From Centrapalus pauciflorus (Eukaryota > Streptophyta > Magnoliopsida > Asterales > Asteraceae): a stretch of 64,000 bases of DNA. The notes below the pieces were generated by a model. The model saw nothing but the letters and a program-made list of their open reading frames with translations. It had not been told where the DNA came from and searched no databases. The DNA is taken from assembly GCA_020465985.1 (NCBI GenBank), contig JAANYP010001197.1, positions 92,001-156,000 of the forward strand, in the 5' to 3' direction. Position 1 is the first letter of the stretch. The number at the start of each line of letters is the position of its first letter. A program made the translations under genes and the position numbers. Shown piece after piece: positions 22,238-32,712 of the stretch.

Positions 22238-24714
22238 GTGATCATCATGAGGGAGGAGGTTTGATGATTGATATAGTACAGATAGCTGAACAGAGTGTGA
22301 GGGAGGTCCTCAGCCCAGAAAGCCGGGAAATAGCTACATCTGCTGTTAGCTCTCCTATGAGAGTTAGCATTGAACAAGTCAGTATCCCACTGACGACTGC
22401 ACACCTTCCTATCCACTCAGTCTCCTCTCAACAGGAGATTGTTTCATTTGAACACCGGGATGAAACACACGATCTATCCGAAAGTCACTTGGACTTGATG
22501 GATATTGAAACAAGTGCACAACTGCCCGTGTGTACGACTTCATTTGAATCACAAAGTCTAGATCCTATACAATTTAGGACACTTGAGTCAACTTCATTCG
22601 TTGAAGTAAGTGTGGCTGAACATAGTGTTCCCACCGGAACACCCTTAGTAACGGAAGCATTTGTTGCTCCGTCACTTGAAGAGGGTGGAAGTCCAGTCAG
22701 AGAAACGCCAATAACAACCCTGAGCACTGGCCACGCAGAAGTTCTTTATACAAGTTCGACTGCTGTGACAACTGGAAGTCTGAGTGACCCAGTGGTGAAT
22801 TTATCCCCTTTTGTAACTGAATCTACCTTGAAAAATGCGTTAGATGAAGTTGTTTCTGGAGTAAACATGCACGTATCTAATCAACTGGCAGAGGTAATGG
22901 CGCAAATGACCAACATTCAGAAGTTCTTGAAGGGAAAAGATGTTGCGGAGGAGTCAGTTAAGAAAAATGAATCACAACAAGCAATAGAAGAGTTGAAGGA
23001 AGAGTTAAAAGATTTTGTTTTTGATCAATTTGACGAAATGAGAGAACGCATGATCAGTTTGGAAAATACAGTGGTAACGGCATTAGGTAATTTGTCTGAA
23101 CGAGTAGCTGCAGTGGAAGAGACCTGCAAGGCTCAAGCTTCCTCGTCAAAGAGGAAACATGATGAGCATGACGAAGACTCCGATGATGCTCCTCATGAGG
23201 GGGAGAAGAGGAGAAAGCTTGATCAACCGACGCCGGGGATTTTAATGCTGACATATCCAGAGAAGGAGCCAGAAACTCAAGGGAAAGAAGCCGGAGGATC
23301 CAAACAGTCAGCGGGTGAACAGAGAGAACTGGGATTGATTCTTTATGAAGATGTTCCAGTTCCTTTGAACACTCAGCCTGATATCTATCAGTTTGTTGAA
23401 TATATTGATTCTGAGGAAGATGTACAAGAGAAAGAGAAAGAGCCGAGTATTCTAGAGATAGGAGAAGGAAGAGAAGAGTATATTGAATTGTCTGAAGATG
23501 ATGACATAATTGCGTTAACTGATGTTGACTTTAGAGCTGAAAGAATAGAAGAAGAGGAGGTGTTAGTTGAAGAAATCATGAAAGATGTTGAATCAACACC
23601 AAAGGTTGAAAAGCCTGAGGTAGTTGTACAGATTAAGGAAGAGTTTGAGGAGTTCCCTGTTGAGAGCAGTATCGCTCAAGAAACAGTTGTTTTAAATGAA
23701 GTGGAAGTGATGGATAGATTCTTTAATGAATTTGTTCTTGCTGATGAATCAAAGAAGCAACACAGATTAAGATTTCAAGCACAACAAGTGGTGCAGAGAG
23801 AGATTCAAGATATGTTGACTCTGTTGAATAAGGATGAGATAAGTAAGAAAAAGGTGAAAAAACTTGAACTACCAGAGAACAGGTCTGCTGAGTTCATAAG
23901 GAAAAGAAACAAGATGTCGTACATTGAAGACATTTTAGAGAAACAGATCTTTTGTAAAAAGCAAGCTCCTTGCTCATTTCACAAGTTATTCCGAGTTTTA
24001 GAGCCGATTATGCCCAATCTGGTTAACTATGCCAGTTTCCTGAGGAATAAGACTCAAGAGGTTGAGAAGGTGAAGAGCGATTTCAGAATAGTGGATCTGG
24101 TGATGATTGAAAAGGAAAGATTTGTTAAGATTTTTTATCCGAAGTTTACTGTAACCAGATCTGATGGAAACACATATGTATTCACAGAAGCTGACATGTT
24201 CAACATGCACTTGGTCGATATTGAAGATCTTTTTGACGAACTGTGCAGGAATAAAAGGAATGAACATTGTAGATTTGCGCTGAAGACATTGTTTCATTTT
24301 ATGCATAGCAAACTGGTATTAATGTCAGTGCAAGATCTACAGATTGGAGTTGAGAGAGGCATGAGGAAGATAAACATGACTGCACCTCACAGAGATATTA
24401 AATTTGCTGGTGAGCTTAAAGAGTTTCAAGTTATAATGGTGAAGCATCCAGCTGTCATGTACAAAGATAGAAATAAAAGATTGAGAGCTATGAGAAGTGT
24501 TGAATTGAACAAGTTTTCTGATGGAACGTTAATTAAGGTGTTGAATGGACTGAAAGGCAAGCTAGCTGCAGATCAAAAGAGGAAGACAAAGAAAGGAGCT
24601 TTATCTGTTAACGATCGAAAACTCATGGTCGAGTTTATTTCTAAAATTGAATGGAGACTGTCAGATCGGAAAAGTATTAGAAGATTTGAACAGAAGCTTG
24701 GCTTGTCAACTTGA
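21022..24714 (+). CDS. S3 env-like protein, intact, 1230 residues
   Basis: Third gene of the Sirevirus; biochemical role unknown. Start ATG 21022 is chosen because it is the first ATG after the acceptor-like site, and S2 and S4 start with the same MAS. An N-terminal domain (about residues 45-310) is rich in aromatic and basic residues (DILKGHPLGYLLQYKPSI, FHGIAFNKHYDFALCIWEDP). A Ser/Glu-rich middle has a poly-Asp run (about 396-406). A coiled coil (about 610-705) is followed by a basic, NLS-like pair KRKHDE and GEKRRK (about 711-733), an acidic stretch, and a C-terminal domain (about 895-1230) with FTVTRSDGNTYVFTEADMFN. I see no signal peptide or membrane segment. S4 has a decayed homologue on the opposite strand. 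It stops 19 bases before the polypurine tract. Confidence 0.85.
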
Positions 24715-24733
24715 AGACTTTGCTACTTTCATC

Positions 24734-24745
24734 AAAGGGGGAGAT
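24734..24745 (+). other. S3 polypurine tract
   Basis: AAAGGGGGAGA ending one base before the 3' LTR; plus-strand primer. Confidence 0.9.
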
Positions 24746-25023
24746 TGTTAGAATATGTTTTTAATTGATGAAATATCAAAGTCTTGGGACTTAATGTGTT
24801 ATTTCCTTATAGTTTGTAATTTTGTATAAATAGTCATGTTGACTTTCTAAAATAGGAGAATCTGCAGAGAATCAATTGTGTACGCATTCAATTCTGTGAA
24901 AGCTGCTCTGTACGAAGAACATTCCAAAGTTCATCAATCGAATCATTTGGTTAGTGTTGATTAATTTCATTGTTCTTATTATTTGCATATTGTTGATTGA
25001 ATTGGTAGAAACTATTTTTCACA
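24746..25023 (+). repeat. S3 3' LTR
   Basis: 278 bases, near-identical to 10612-10890, one base shorter (deletion in the CTGTCAGAG stretch). Followed by the target duplication GATTG. Confidence 0.95.
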
Positions 25024-25028
25024 GATTG

Positions 25029-25111
25029 CCAACTTGTTCACAAAACCTTTAGATGAAAAACAGTTTAATTTTCTGGTGAACAAGTTAGACATGCTGAATT
25101 CAACAACATAA
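25029..25111 (+). pseudogene. S2 RNase H C-terminal codons (right of S3)
   Basis: Reads IANLFTKPLDEKQFNFLVNK and ends NSTT stop at 25111, completing the RNase H reading cut at 10611. This proves that S3 interrupted a pre-existing copia gene. Confidence 0.85.
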
Positions 25112-25715
25112 ATTAATTTTTAGTGCAACATATTTGCAAAGTTTATCTGCTTTCGCAAAAGGCAGATTCTCTTTTCTTAAATATTACACTATCTAGTAAT
25201 TTATGTATTGTGTTCATTAATTGTAATTTTAGTCTATGTGCATTCCTTTTTCTGTTACCTGTTTCATCGGGACGCTTCATGGTACGTTACAATTATGTTT
25301 GTGTATTTCAAAGTGTTTTTTCATGCCTTATCATGCACACTCGGAGGGGGGAGAACAAGTTTCATTATGGTGTGTCTCAATTTTAATAAATTACGATATT
25401 TTTTTTCGGTGTGTTTCATTTTTTTTAATTAAGTATGTTTATTTAACTTTTTGTGTGTTATAATTTTTCTTTCATAAAAAAAAAGCCAAAAAGATTTTTC
25501 TTTGTTTTTATTTTCTTTTAATTTTGGTAACATTTTTTATTTTATCTTATTTTATTGTGTTTTAAATTTATTCATTTTTCCTTTAAAGGTTTTAAAGAAA
25601 ATCCAAAAAGTACTTTGTTTTAATTTAGATATTTTTAAAAATGGAATGGGTCGGGTTCCCCCTTACCGGGTTGGGGGAACCGAATTCAAACTGAGACTAT
25701 GGCTTCAAACTGAAC

Positions 25716-25961
25716 ATGATTCCAATCTACTGCGACTCAATGAGCGTAATAGCCATTTCTGGTAACCCTGTACAACACTCTTGTGCTAAACACATAGATA
25801 TACGATATCACTTTATAAACGATCATGTTGAAGAAGGTACCGTTGAATTACACTTTGTAAACATAGAAAATCTGATTGCCAAGTTGTTCACAAAACCTTT
25901 GGATGAAAAACACTTTAATTTTCTGGTGAACAAGTTAGGCATGCTGCATTCAACAACATAA
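25716..25961 (+). pseudogene. RNase H C-terminal fragment in tandem unit 2
   Basis: An 81-codon open frame (ISGNPVQHSCAKHIDIRYHF ... LFTKPLDEKHFNF). Only the final third of RNase H is present, lacking the catalytic acidic residues, so it cannot be an active enzyme. It is a by-product of the tandem duplication. Confidence 0.8.
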
Positions 25962-26586
25962 ATTAATTTTTAGTGCAACATATTTGCAAAGTTTATCTGC
26001 TTTCGCAAAAGGCAGATTTTCTTTTCTTAAATATTACACTATCTAGTAATTTATGTATTGTGTTCATTAATTGTAATTCTATTCTATGTGCATTCCTTTT
26101 TCTGTTACCTATTTCATCGGGACTCACGGTACAATACAATTATGTTTGTGTATTTCAAAGTGTTTTTTCATGCCCTATCATGCACACTCGGAGAGGGAGA
26201 ACAAGTTTCATTATGGTGTGTCTCAATTTTAATTACCTATGATATTTTTTTTTCGGTGTGTTTCATTTTTTTTAATTAAGTATGTTTAGTTAACTTTTTG
26301 TGTGTTATAATTTTTCTTTCATAAAAAAAAGCCAAAAAGATTTTTCTTTGTTTTTATTTTCTTTTATTTTTGGTAACATTTTTTATTTTATCTTATTTTA
26401 TTGTATTTTAAATTTAATCATTTTTCCTTTAAAGGTTTTAAAGAGAATCCAAAAAGTATTTTGTTTTAATTTAGATATTTTTAAAAATGGAATGGGTCGG
26501 GTTCCCCCTTACCGGGTTGGGGGGAACCGATTTCAAACTGAGACTATGGCTTCAAACTGAACAGGATTCCAATCTACTGCGACTCA

Positions 26587-26808
26587 ATGAGCGTAATAGC
26601 CATTTCTGGTAACCCTGTACAACACTCTTGTGCTAGACACATAGATATACGATATCACTTTATAAAAGATCATGTTGAAGAAGGTACCGTTGAATTACAC
26701 TTTGTAAACACAGAAAATCTGATTGCAAACTTGTTCACAAAACCTTTGGATGAAAAACACTTTAATTTTCTGGTGAACAAGTTAGGCATGTTGAATTCAA
26801 CAACGTAA
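26587..26808 (+). pseudogene. RNase H C-terminal fragment in tandem unit 3
   Basis: 73 codons from MSVIAISGNPVQHS to NSTT, near-identical to unit 2. Same truncated content, no catalytic core. Confidence 0.8.
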
Positions 26809-27669
26809 ATTAATTTTTAGTGTAACATATTTGCAAAGTTTATCTGCTTTCGCAAAAGGCAGATTTTCTTTTCTTAAATATTACACTATCTAGTAATTTA
26901 TGTATTGTGTTCATTAATTGTAATTCTATTCTATGTGCATTCCTTTTTCTGTTACCTGTTTCATCGGGACGCTTCACGGTACGTTACAATTATGTTTGTG
27001 TATTTCAAAGTGTTTTTTCATGCCCTATCATGCACACTCGAGGGGGGCGAACAAGTTTCATTATGGTATGTCTCAATTTTAATTAACTATGATATTTTTT
27101 TCGGTGTGTTTCATTTTTTTAATTTAGTATGTTTATTTAACTTTTTGTGTGTTATAATTTTTCTTTCATAAAAAAAAGCCAAAAAGATTTTTCTTTTTTT
27201 TTTTTAATTTTCTTTTATTTTTGGTAACATTTTTTATTTTATCTTATTTTATTGTATTTTAAATTTATTCATTTTTCATTTAACCGTTTTAAAGAAAATC
27301 CAAAAAGTATTTTATTTTAATTTAGATATTTTTAAAAATGGAATGGGTCGGGTTCCCCTTACCGGGTTGGGGGTAACCGATTTCAATTTCCTACTACGTT
27401 ACAATTATGTTTGTGTATTTCAAAGTGTTTTTTCATGCCCTATCATGCACACTCGAGGGGGGAGAACAAGTTTCATTATGGTATGTCTCAATTTTAATTA
27501 ACTATGATATTTTTTTCGGTGTGTTTCATTTTTTTAATTTAGTATGTTTATTTAACTTTTTGTGTGTTATAATTTTTCTTTCATAAAAAAAAGCCAAAAA
27601 GATTTTTCTTTTTTTTTTTTAATTTTCTTTTATTTTTGGTAACATTTTTTATTTTATCTTATTTTATTG

Positions 27670-28540
27670 GGCAGCTTCACCTCCGCAATAGAAAACCCTT
27701 CACTACCACCACCAGCCAATGAACCCCTCTTCCTCCTATTCAACCACACCAGCTTCACCTCCGCAACTGAAAACCCTTCACCACCACCAGTACCGCCGTC
27801 TCCTTCACAGTTTATCGCAGAAACCTAAACCTCTTTTCCAGAAGACGAAGAAGTATGAAACCAAGCCAAACGAGACCCACTTCAGTTCTTATGAAACACA
27901 ACCCACCATTTCTGGATCAGGGAAGGAGGTGGCTGGCGGTGATTGTGCAAGGAGTGAGAAATAGTGTGTGTCTGTGCAAGGATGTGGAGAGAAAAAGAGA
28001 GAGAGCGTGAAGAATAAGGATGGTGGGTGGCCATCGGGGGTGGAAGGACGGCGGCTGCCGTCAGAGAGAAGAGGGAGACGGAGAGCTGGAGAAGGGGGAG
28101 AGGGATAGGGAGCTGTAACTTTTGACTAGAACCGTGGGGTTTCTTCCCACTTGAAAATCAGTAAAATTTTTAAACTGACCAGATAAGTAGCTGATAAGTG
28201 AAAAATGGTACTTATTACTTATTCTAAAAGAATACACTTATTGGTAAATTTCACTTACCGGATAAGCGATGTAGAGGTATAAGCACTTATTAGAGGTAAA
28301 ACAAAACATTCTTATTCAAAGATTTTAAGTCAAGGCTATAGGATGTTTCACTTGAATAACTCTGTGTTGGGACTGGTCTTGATGACTTTGGTTCTGCAAA
28401 TTAATTCTCTTACTTAGACTTTATCAGTAGCAGCCCTTTAACAAATCAGATTTATTCTCTCTAACGCCTAACACATGAAACATCTTTGAATAAGTCAGAT
28501 CTTAACATGTACATAAATATCTAACTTTCATTCTTTTGAC
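27670..28540 (+). other. Unassigned GC-richer stretch in S2
   Basis: Begins abruptly after the truncated fourth tandem unit. A direct repeat of about 27 bases starting GCAGCTTCACCTCCGCAA or AGCTTCACCTCCGCAA (27671 and 27749) flanks a Pro/His/Ser-rich 81-codon frame (27719-27964), followed by purine-rich DNA and an AT-rich part with repeated ACTTATT (28180-28310). It resembles a plant 5' UTR or a short captured piece; by position it could be S2 env leader. No domain recognised. Confidence 0.4.
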
Positions 28541-28547
28541 AGGTACA

Positions 28548-28599
28548 ATGGCATCAAAATCCCATTCAGCAGAAAATGTACCTCAACCAAGCCCTCAGC
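28548..28599 (+). pseudogene. S2 env-like gene, first 17 codons
   Basis: ATG at 28548 (MASKSHSAENVPQPSPQL) lies 6 bases after a TTTTGACAG acceptor-like site, the same layout as S3 and S4 (MAS start). Cut by the S4 LTR at 28600. The remainder is outside the window or lost. Confidence 0.6.
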
Positions 28600-28890
28600 T
28601 GATATTCTGAATTTATCAATCACAATAATAAATCAAACAATAAGATCAAAGATAATTGCAACTAACCGAATGCTTTGATTGATCAAATTGAAGAATTACA
28701 AAGTGTAGAATGAGATGGACAAAGCCCTAGGTTGTAATTCCGTACAAAAGAATATTTCCGTGCAAATTAGTACCAAACGTACATCTACAGTACTGACCCT
28801 ATTCTATTTATATTCATTCACAAGCTATCAAGTAAGTACAAAAAGACCCCTAGACTTATTATTTTACATCAACACAAATAGTTCCCAACA
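28600..28890 (-). repeat. S4 3' LTR
   Basis: On the minus strand it begins TGTTGGGAACTATTTG and ends AGAATATCA; 291 bases, with TATAAATA at 28812-28805 and the polypurine tract AAAGAGGAGAT directly upstream (28891-28902). Same size and TATA placement as the S3 LTR, but diverged. Confidence 0.8.
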
Positions 28891-28920
28891 ATCTCCTCTT
28901 TGATGAATGATAATCAGTCT

Positions 28921-31900
28921 TTAGTCTTTTAGTCCAAGCTTCATCTCGAATCTTCGAATACTCTTTCGGTTCATTAGCCTCCACTCAATCTTCAAGATAA
29001 ACTCCACCATCATATTTCTGTCATTCACACTAAGTTTTCCTTTCTTTGTTTTTCACTTCGAATTAGCAGCAAGTTTTCCTTTTAATCCAGTCAATACCTT
29101 ATGCAACGTACCATCACAATACTTGTTCAATTGAACAATCCGCATGACTCTCTTTCTTTGATCTTTATCTTTGTAAACAACCGCTGGATGTTTGGTCATG
29201 ATCACTTAATACTCTTTCAGTTCATCTAAATGTCTGATAAAACGATTTGGCGCTGTGATATTTATTTTCCTCATTCCTTGCTCAACTCCAATCTGAAGAT
29301 CTTGAACAGACATAAGCACAAGCTTTGTATGCATGAAGTGAAATAAAGTCTTAAGTGCAAATCAAAACTTTTCATCTCTTTGTTTCGGCATAGCTCATCA
29401 AAATGATATTCTGTGTCCACCAAATTCATATTAAACATACCAGCTTTGGTGAAAACATAAGTATTTCCATCAGTCCTAGTCACAGTAAACGTAGGATAAA
29501 ACACTTTCACAAACCGATCTTTTTCTATCTTTACAAGATCAACTATTCTGAACTCACTACTTACTTTTTCAATTTGTTGAGCCTTATCCTGTAGAAAGAG
29601 AGCATAGTTCACCAAATTCGGCATGCTTGGTTCAAGAACTCTGAATAATTTCAAGAAAGTACAAGGTGCTTGCTTCTTACAAAAGATCTTCTTTTCCAAC
29701 TGATCTTCCAAGTATGGTAGCTTGTTTCTTCTTAGGTAATCAACATTTTGTCTTTCTGATAAATCCAAGACTTTAAACCTTTTCTTTCTAACCTCATCCT
29801 CATTCAGCAGAGTCAACATGTCATTGATCTCTTTTTGTACTAAGTCCTGAACTGCAACCCTTAAATGATGTTGACGTTCAAATTCATCAACTAAAATGTA
29901 ATTCTTGAAAAAATTGTCCATAATTTCCACCTCATTTAATTCTTTGACAACTTGAGGCATCAAATTCTCAACTGGAAACAGATAAAACTCCTCTTTGATT
30001 GATACCTTCACCTCATGCTTTTCAACCATTGGCGTTGGTACATCATCCCTCAAAATTTCCTCAACTAATTCTTCTTCATTCTCTATCCTTTCTGCTCTTT
30101 GAGATCTATCAGTTAAATAAAAAATATCATCATTATCATCATCAGATATTTCAATTTCTTTTTCTGTCCCCTCAACCCTTAACACTTGATCTTCTTATTC
30201 ATTGTCTGAATCGTCATATTCTTCAAAATTGTATATACCTGATTGAATACTTAAATGAATTGGAACATCTTTATATAGAATCAATCCCAGCTCGCTTTGA
30301 GCATCAACAGGTTTGTCTTTAGAACTCCCAACTTCTCTAATATCTTCACCTCCTGTCACTTTTTCAGTATAAGCAATCATTTGAAGTCTAGTATCCGTTT
30401 CTACAAGCTTCCTCCTCTTCTCCCCCTCATGAGGAGCATCATCGGAGTCTTCATCATGCTCATCATGCTTTCTCTTAGGAGGTGAAGCTTGAGCTTTGCA
30501 GGTCCGTTCAATAGAAGACATCCACTCAGATAACAAACCTAAAGCATTAACAACAGTATTTTCCAATCCAATCATCCTCTCCCTCATCTCATCAAATTGA
30601 CCATAACAAAATTCTCTCAGCTCATTAATGTAGTCTTGTGGATCTGTTTCTTTGACACCCTCGGCAACAGACTTTCCTTTTAGCAATTTCTGAATATTTG
30701 ACATTTGAGCCATCATCTCTGAATATTGATTTGTCATATGATCTGTGACTTTGGCTTCAGTAACAAAGGGTGAAGATCTAACTACTGGATCACCTAGACT
30801 TCCAGTTGATACAACGATTGAAATTGTAAAAAGAATCTCTGTGTGGCTTACATTCAGAGTTGGCATTGATATACCTCTGGTAGGACTTCCAACCATTTCA
30901 AGTGAATGAGCAACGGATGCTTCCAACACTGTGGTTGTTCCGGCAAAGACCCAAAGTCCTTCTCCACTTACTACAACAGATGGAGTCGACTCGAGTGTCC
31001 TATCGTGTATATATTCTAAGACATGTGCATGAGAAAATGTACACGCGGGAAGCTATGTACTCTATTCAATATCCATGGACTCCATAGGATTTCAGGATAG
31101 CTCATGTGCAAAATCCCGGTGAAAAATTGAAACACCTTCTTGTTGGGAAGAAGGTGAGTAGCTGGTTGGGTGTGCAGACGCCAGTGGGGTACTGATTATT
31201 TCAATGCAAACTCCCATATGAGAGTTAACAGCAGTTGTGATTTCGTCCCGGCTGTCTAGGGTTAGGATCTCCCTCACACCCAGTCTCGCAATCTCAACAA
31301 TATCTATCTCTGGTAAACTTTCAGGTTGAGATATTTCAATTGTACCAGCACCTCCCAAATTATCATCATTATCCTCATCATCATCAACATCTTCTCCCTC
31401 ATTTTCTCCTTCAGCTATATTTGATAAAGTACGTTCCGAATCAGAACTACCCTCACCTCCTCTCACTTCGTCCACAGCTCACTCAGGCTTAGTTTGGCCT
31501 CCCTGAACATCAACCCCTTGCTGATGTTCCTGCTCAACTAAGACTCATTGGGCAAGGAAACCCGGTTCTTGGGTTTCTATTGGAGCATGATGTATAATTC
31601 TAACACTCTCAGCCTCAGCATCAGCATACTTTTAACAATGATTCAGGTATTGGCATGATATTAGCATTTAGAGCATCTTGAACCTTATGAAGACTTATCA
31701 TCACGTAGTCCGAGCATTTCTGAGCATTTGGCCTCTTTGGAATTTTCTCGTTTGCCCTCAAAATGCCTCTGATCAATATTTGTATGAATTTTTGAAGTGG
31801 CACAAATTTCCGTGCTCTGTTTGTGGTTTTGGCCAACACAACTTCCTTAGGATCTTCCCAGATACATTGTGCGTAGTCATAATGCTTATTGAAAGCAATA

Positions 31901-32557
31901 CCATGAAAGAGTCTCAAACAACGGATGCTTCCGCGATCTATTCCGGTATGCTTTGAGGTCATACACCTGTTGATGATTCCGAACAGTATATACCACTCTC
32001 CATTTAAACCATTTATGTGAAACTTTGAGCTCTTTTCCAGTGGTTTGGAATACCGCAGACATATGAGATCATGGCATAATTGATCGTCTGATACGAAGTC
32101 TTCAAAGTCAACAAACTCTTGGAAGTTAATAGTATCAATCCGTCCTGGCAAATATAAATTGTGACGGAGTCTTGCCAGGGTGATCTTAGCCTTGAACTGA
32201 TCAATGGTCACTTTAAAATTCCTTCAGCAGGCACGATTCAATATTGTGCCAAAACTTATGAAGATAGACTTGAGAAATGGATGGTTTGTATTTTAACAGA
32301 TATCCAAGAGGGTGACCTTTAAGGATTTCAACAATTACGGGATGGCTCACTTTAATGACATTTGGATCAAATCTATGATTATTATCAAGCAAGGCTAAAC
32401 AGTGTTTGGGTTTTACCAGTTGTGTTTCAGGGATTGGTGATGAAGGTGATGGTCTAGTGACGAAAGCAGATTTAACTGGTTTAGAGACTAGTGTATGGTT
32501 AGATGATGAATGGGAATCTGAGGAATTGGAAATTTGGGTGGGGGCTTGGGATGCCAT
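28921..32557 (-). pseudogene. S4 env-like gene, decayed homologue of the S3 env-like gene
   Basis: ATG at 32557 (MASQAPTQISNSSDSHSS) and a final codon Asp before TAA at 28921-28923, matching the S3 ends. The N-domain (DILKG reads EILKGHPLGYLLKYKPSI), coiled coil, basic pair KRKHDE and GEKRRK, and C-terminal domain (FTVTRTDGNTYVFTKAGMFN) are all present. It is broken by frame changes near 32212, 31620, 30930-31090, 30190 and 29270-29350, and by at least one further stop near the end. The basic patch and both end domains are better kept than the Ser/Glu-rich middle. Together with S3 it makes an inverted pair of about 3.6 kb arms. Confidence 0.85.
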
Positions 32558-32712
32558 TTGATACCTGTAAAAATAGCAAACATATGAGAAATGTCAGGTA
32601 AACAAATTTAATCCTATAGATAGAGAAATAAAACATTTAACAAGAAATTAAAAAAATATGTGTTTTATTGTTTAAAGCATCGGGATTCCAGACAATAATA
32701 ATAATATATTAT
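32558..32712 (-). promoter_or_regulatory. S4 env leader with acceptor-like site
   Basis: On the minus strand TATTTTTACAG ends at 32565, 7 bases before the env ATG, as in S3. Upstream is the segment with CAGAC and AATCCCGATGC shared with S3 (20880-20905). S5 begins at 32713. Confidence 0.6.

Larger units (their letters stand above)
10612..25023 (+). mobile_element. S3: complete Sirevirus-like Ty1/copia element with env-like gene
   Basis: Two LTRs (279 and 278 bases) begin TGTTAGAATATG and end TTTTTCACA. They differ by three substitutions and one 1-base indel by eye, about 1 percent, so the insertion is young. The target duplication GATTG flanks it perfectly (10607-10611 and 25024-25028). Inside are a primer site, long leader with motif array, gag, linker, protease, integrase, RT/RNase H, polypurine-like boxes, second motif array, intact env-like gene and polypurine tract. 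pol carries at least four disabling lesions, so it could move only with help. Confidence 0.95.
25024..27669 (+). repeat. Tandem array of S2 3'-end units (about 847 bases each)
   Basis: Unit 1 continues from 10611 to 25690. Unit 2 is 25691-26537, unit 3 is 26538-27383, and a partial fourth (27396-27669) repeats the inner part of unit 3 with an offset of 415 bases. Each full unit has the last RNase H codons, an AT-rich spacer with a purine box (GGGGGG-GAG type), and ends with GGGTCGGGTTCCCC and a complementary GGGGAACC, a small hairpin. Copies are highly similar, so the array is younger than the decay of S2. It predates S3, which is present in only one unit. Confidence 0.9.
6785..28599 (+). mobile_element. 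S2: old, internally deleted Sirevirus-like element, host to S3 and S4
   Basis: Gag and pol remnants run from 6785 to 10611. S3 interrupts at 10612, and the same RNase H reading continues at 25024-25111. Then come tandem copies of the 3' end (to 27669), an unassigned stretch, and the first 52 bases of an env-like gene (28548), which is cut by S4 at 28600. The left edge is not defined, and the right part lies beyond the insertions, probably outside the window. Confidence 0.75.
28600..32712 (-). mobile_element. S4: 3' part of a reversed Sirevirus-like element
   Basis: On the minus strand it reads env leader, env-like gene, polypurine tract and 3' LTR, with high similarity to S3 in the env-like gene and in the stretch with AAGCATCGGGATTCC upstream of it. 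Inserted into the S2 env gene. Its own upstream part is cut by S5 at 32713 and is not seen again before the window ends. Confidence 0.85.

Noticed and set aside
10612..25023. Functional autonomous Sirevirus
   Set aside because: pol has stops at 13054 and 16348 and frameshifts near 15500 and 16015.
25123..27171. Repeated 70-90 codon frames in the tandem units
   Set aside because: Recurrent only because the units are duplicated; Cys/Phe-rich translations of AT-rich spacer.
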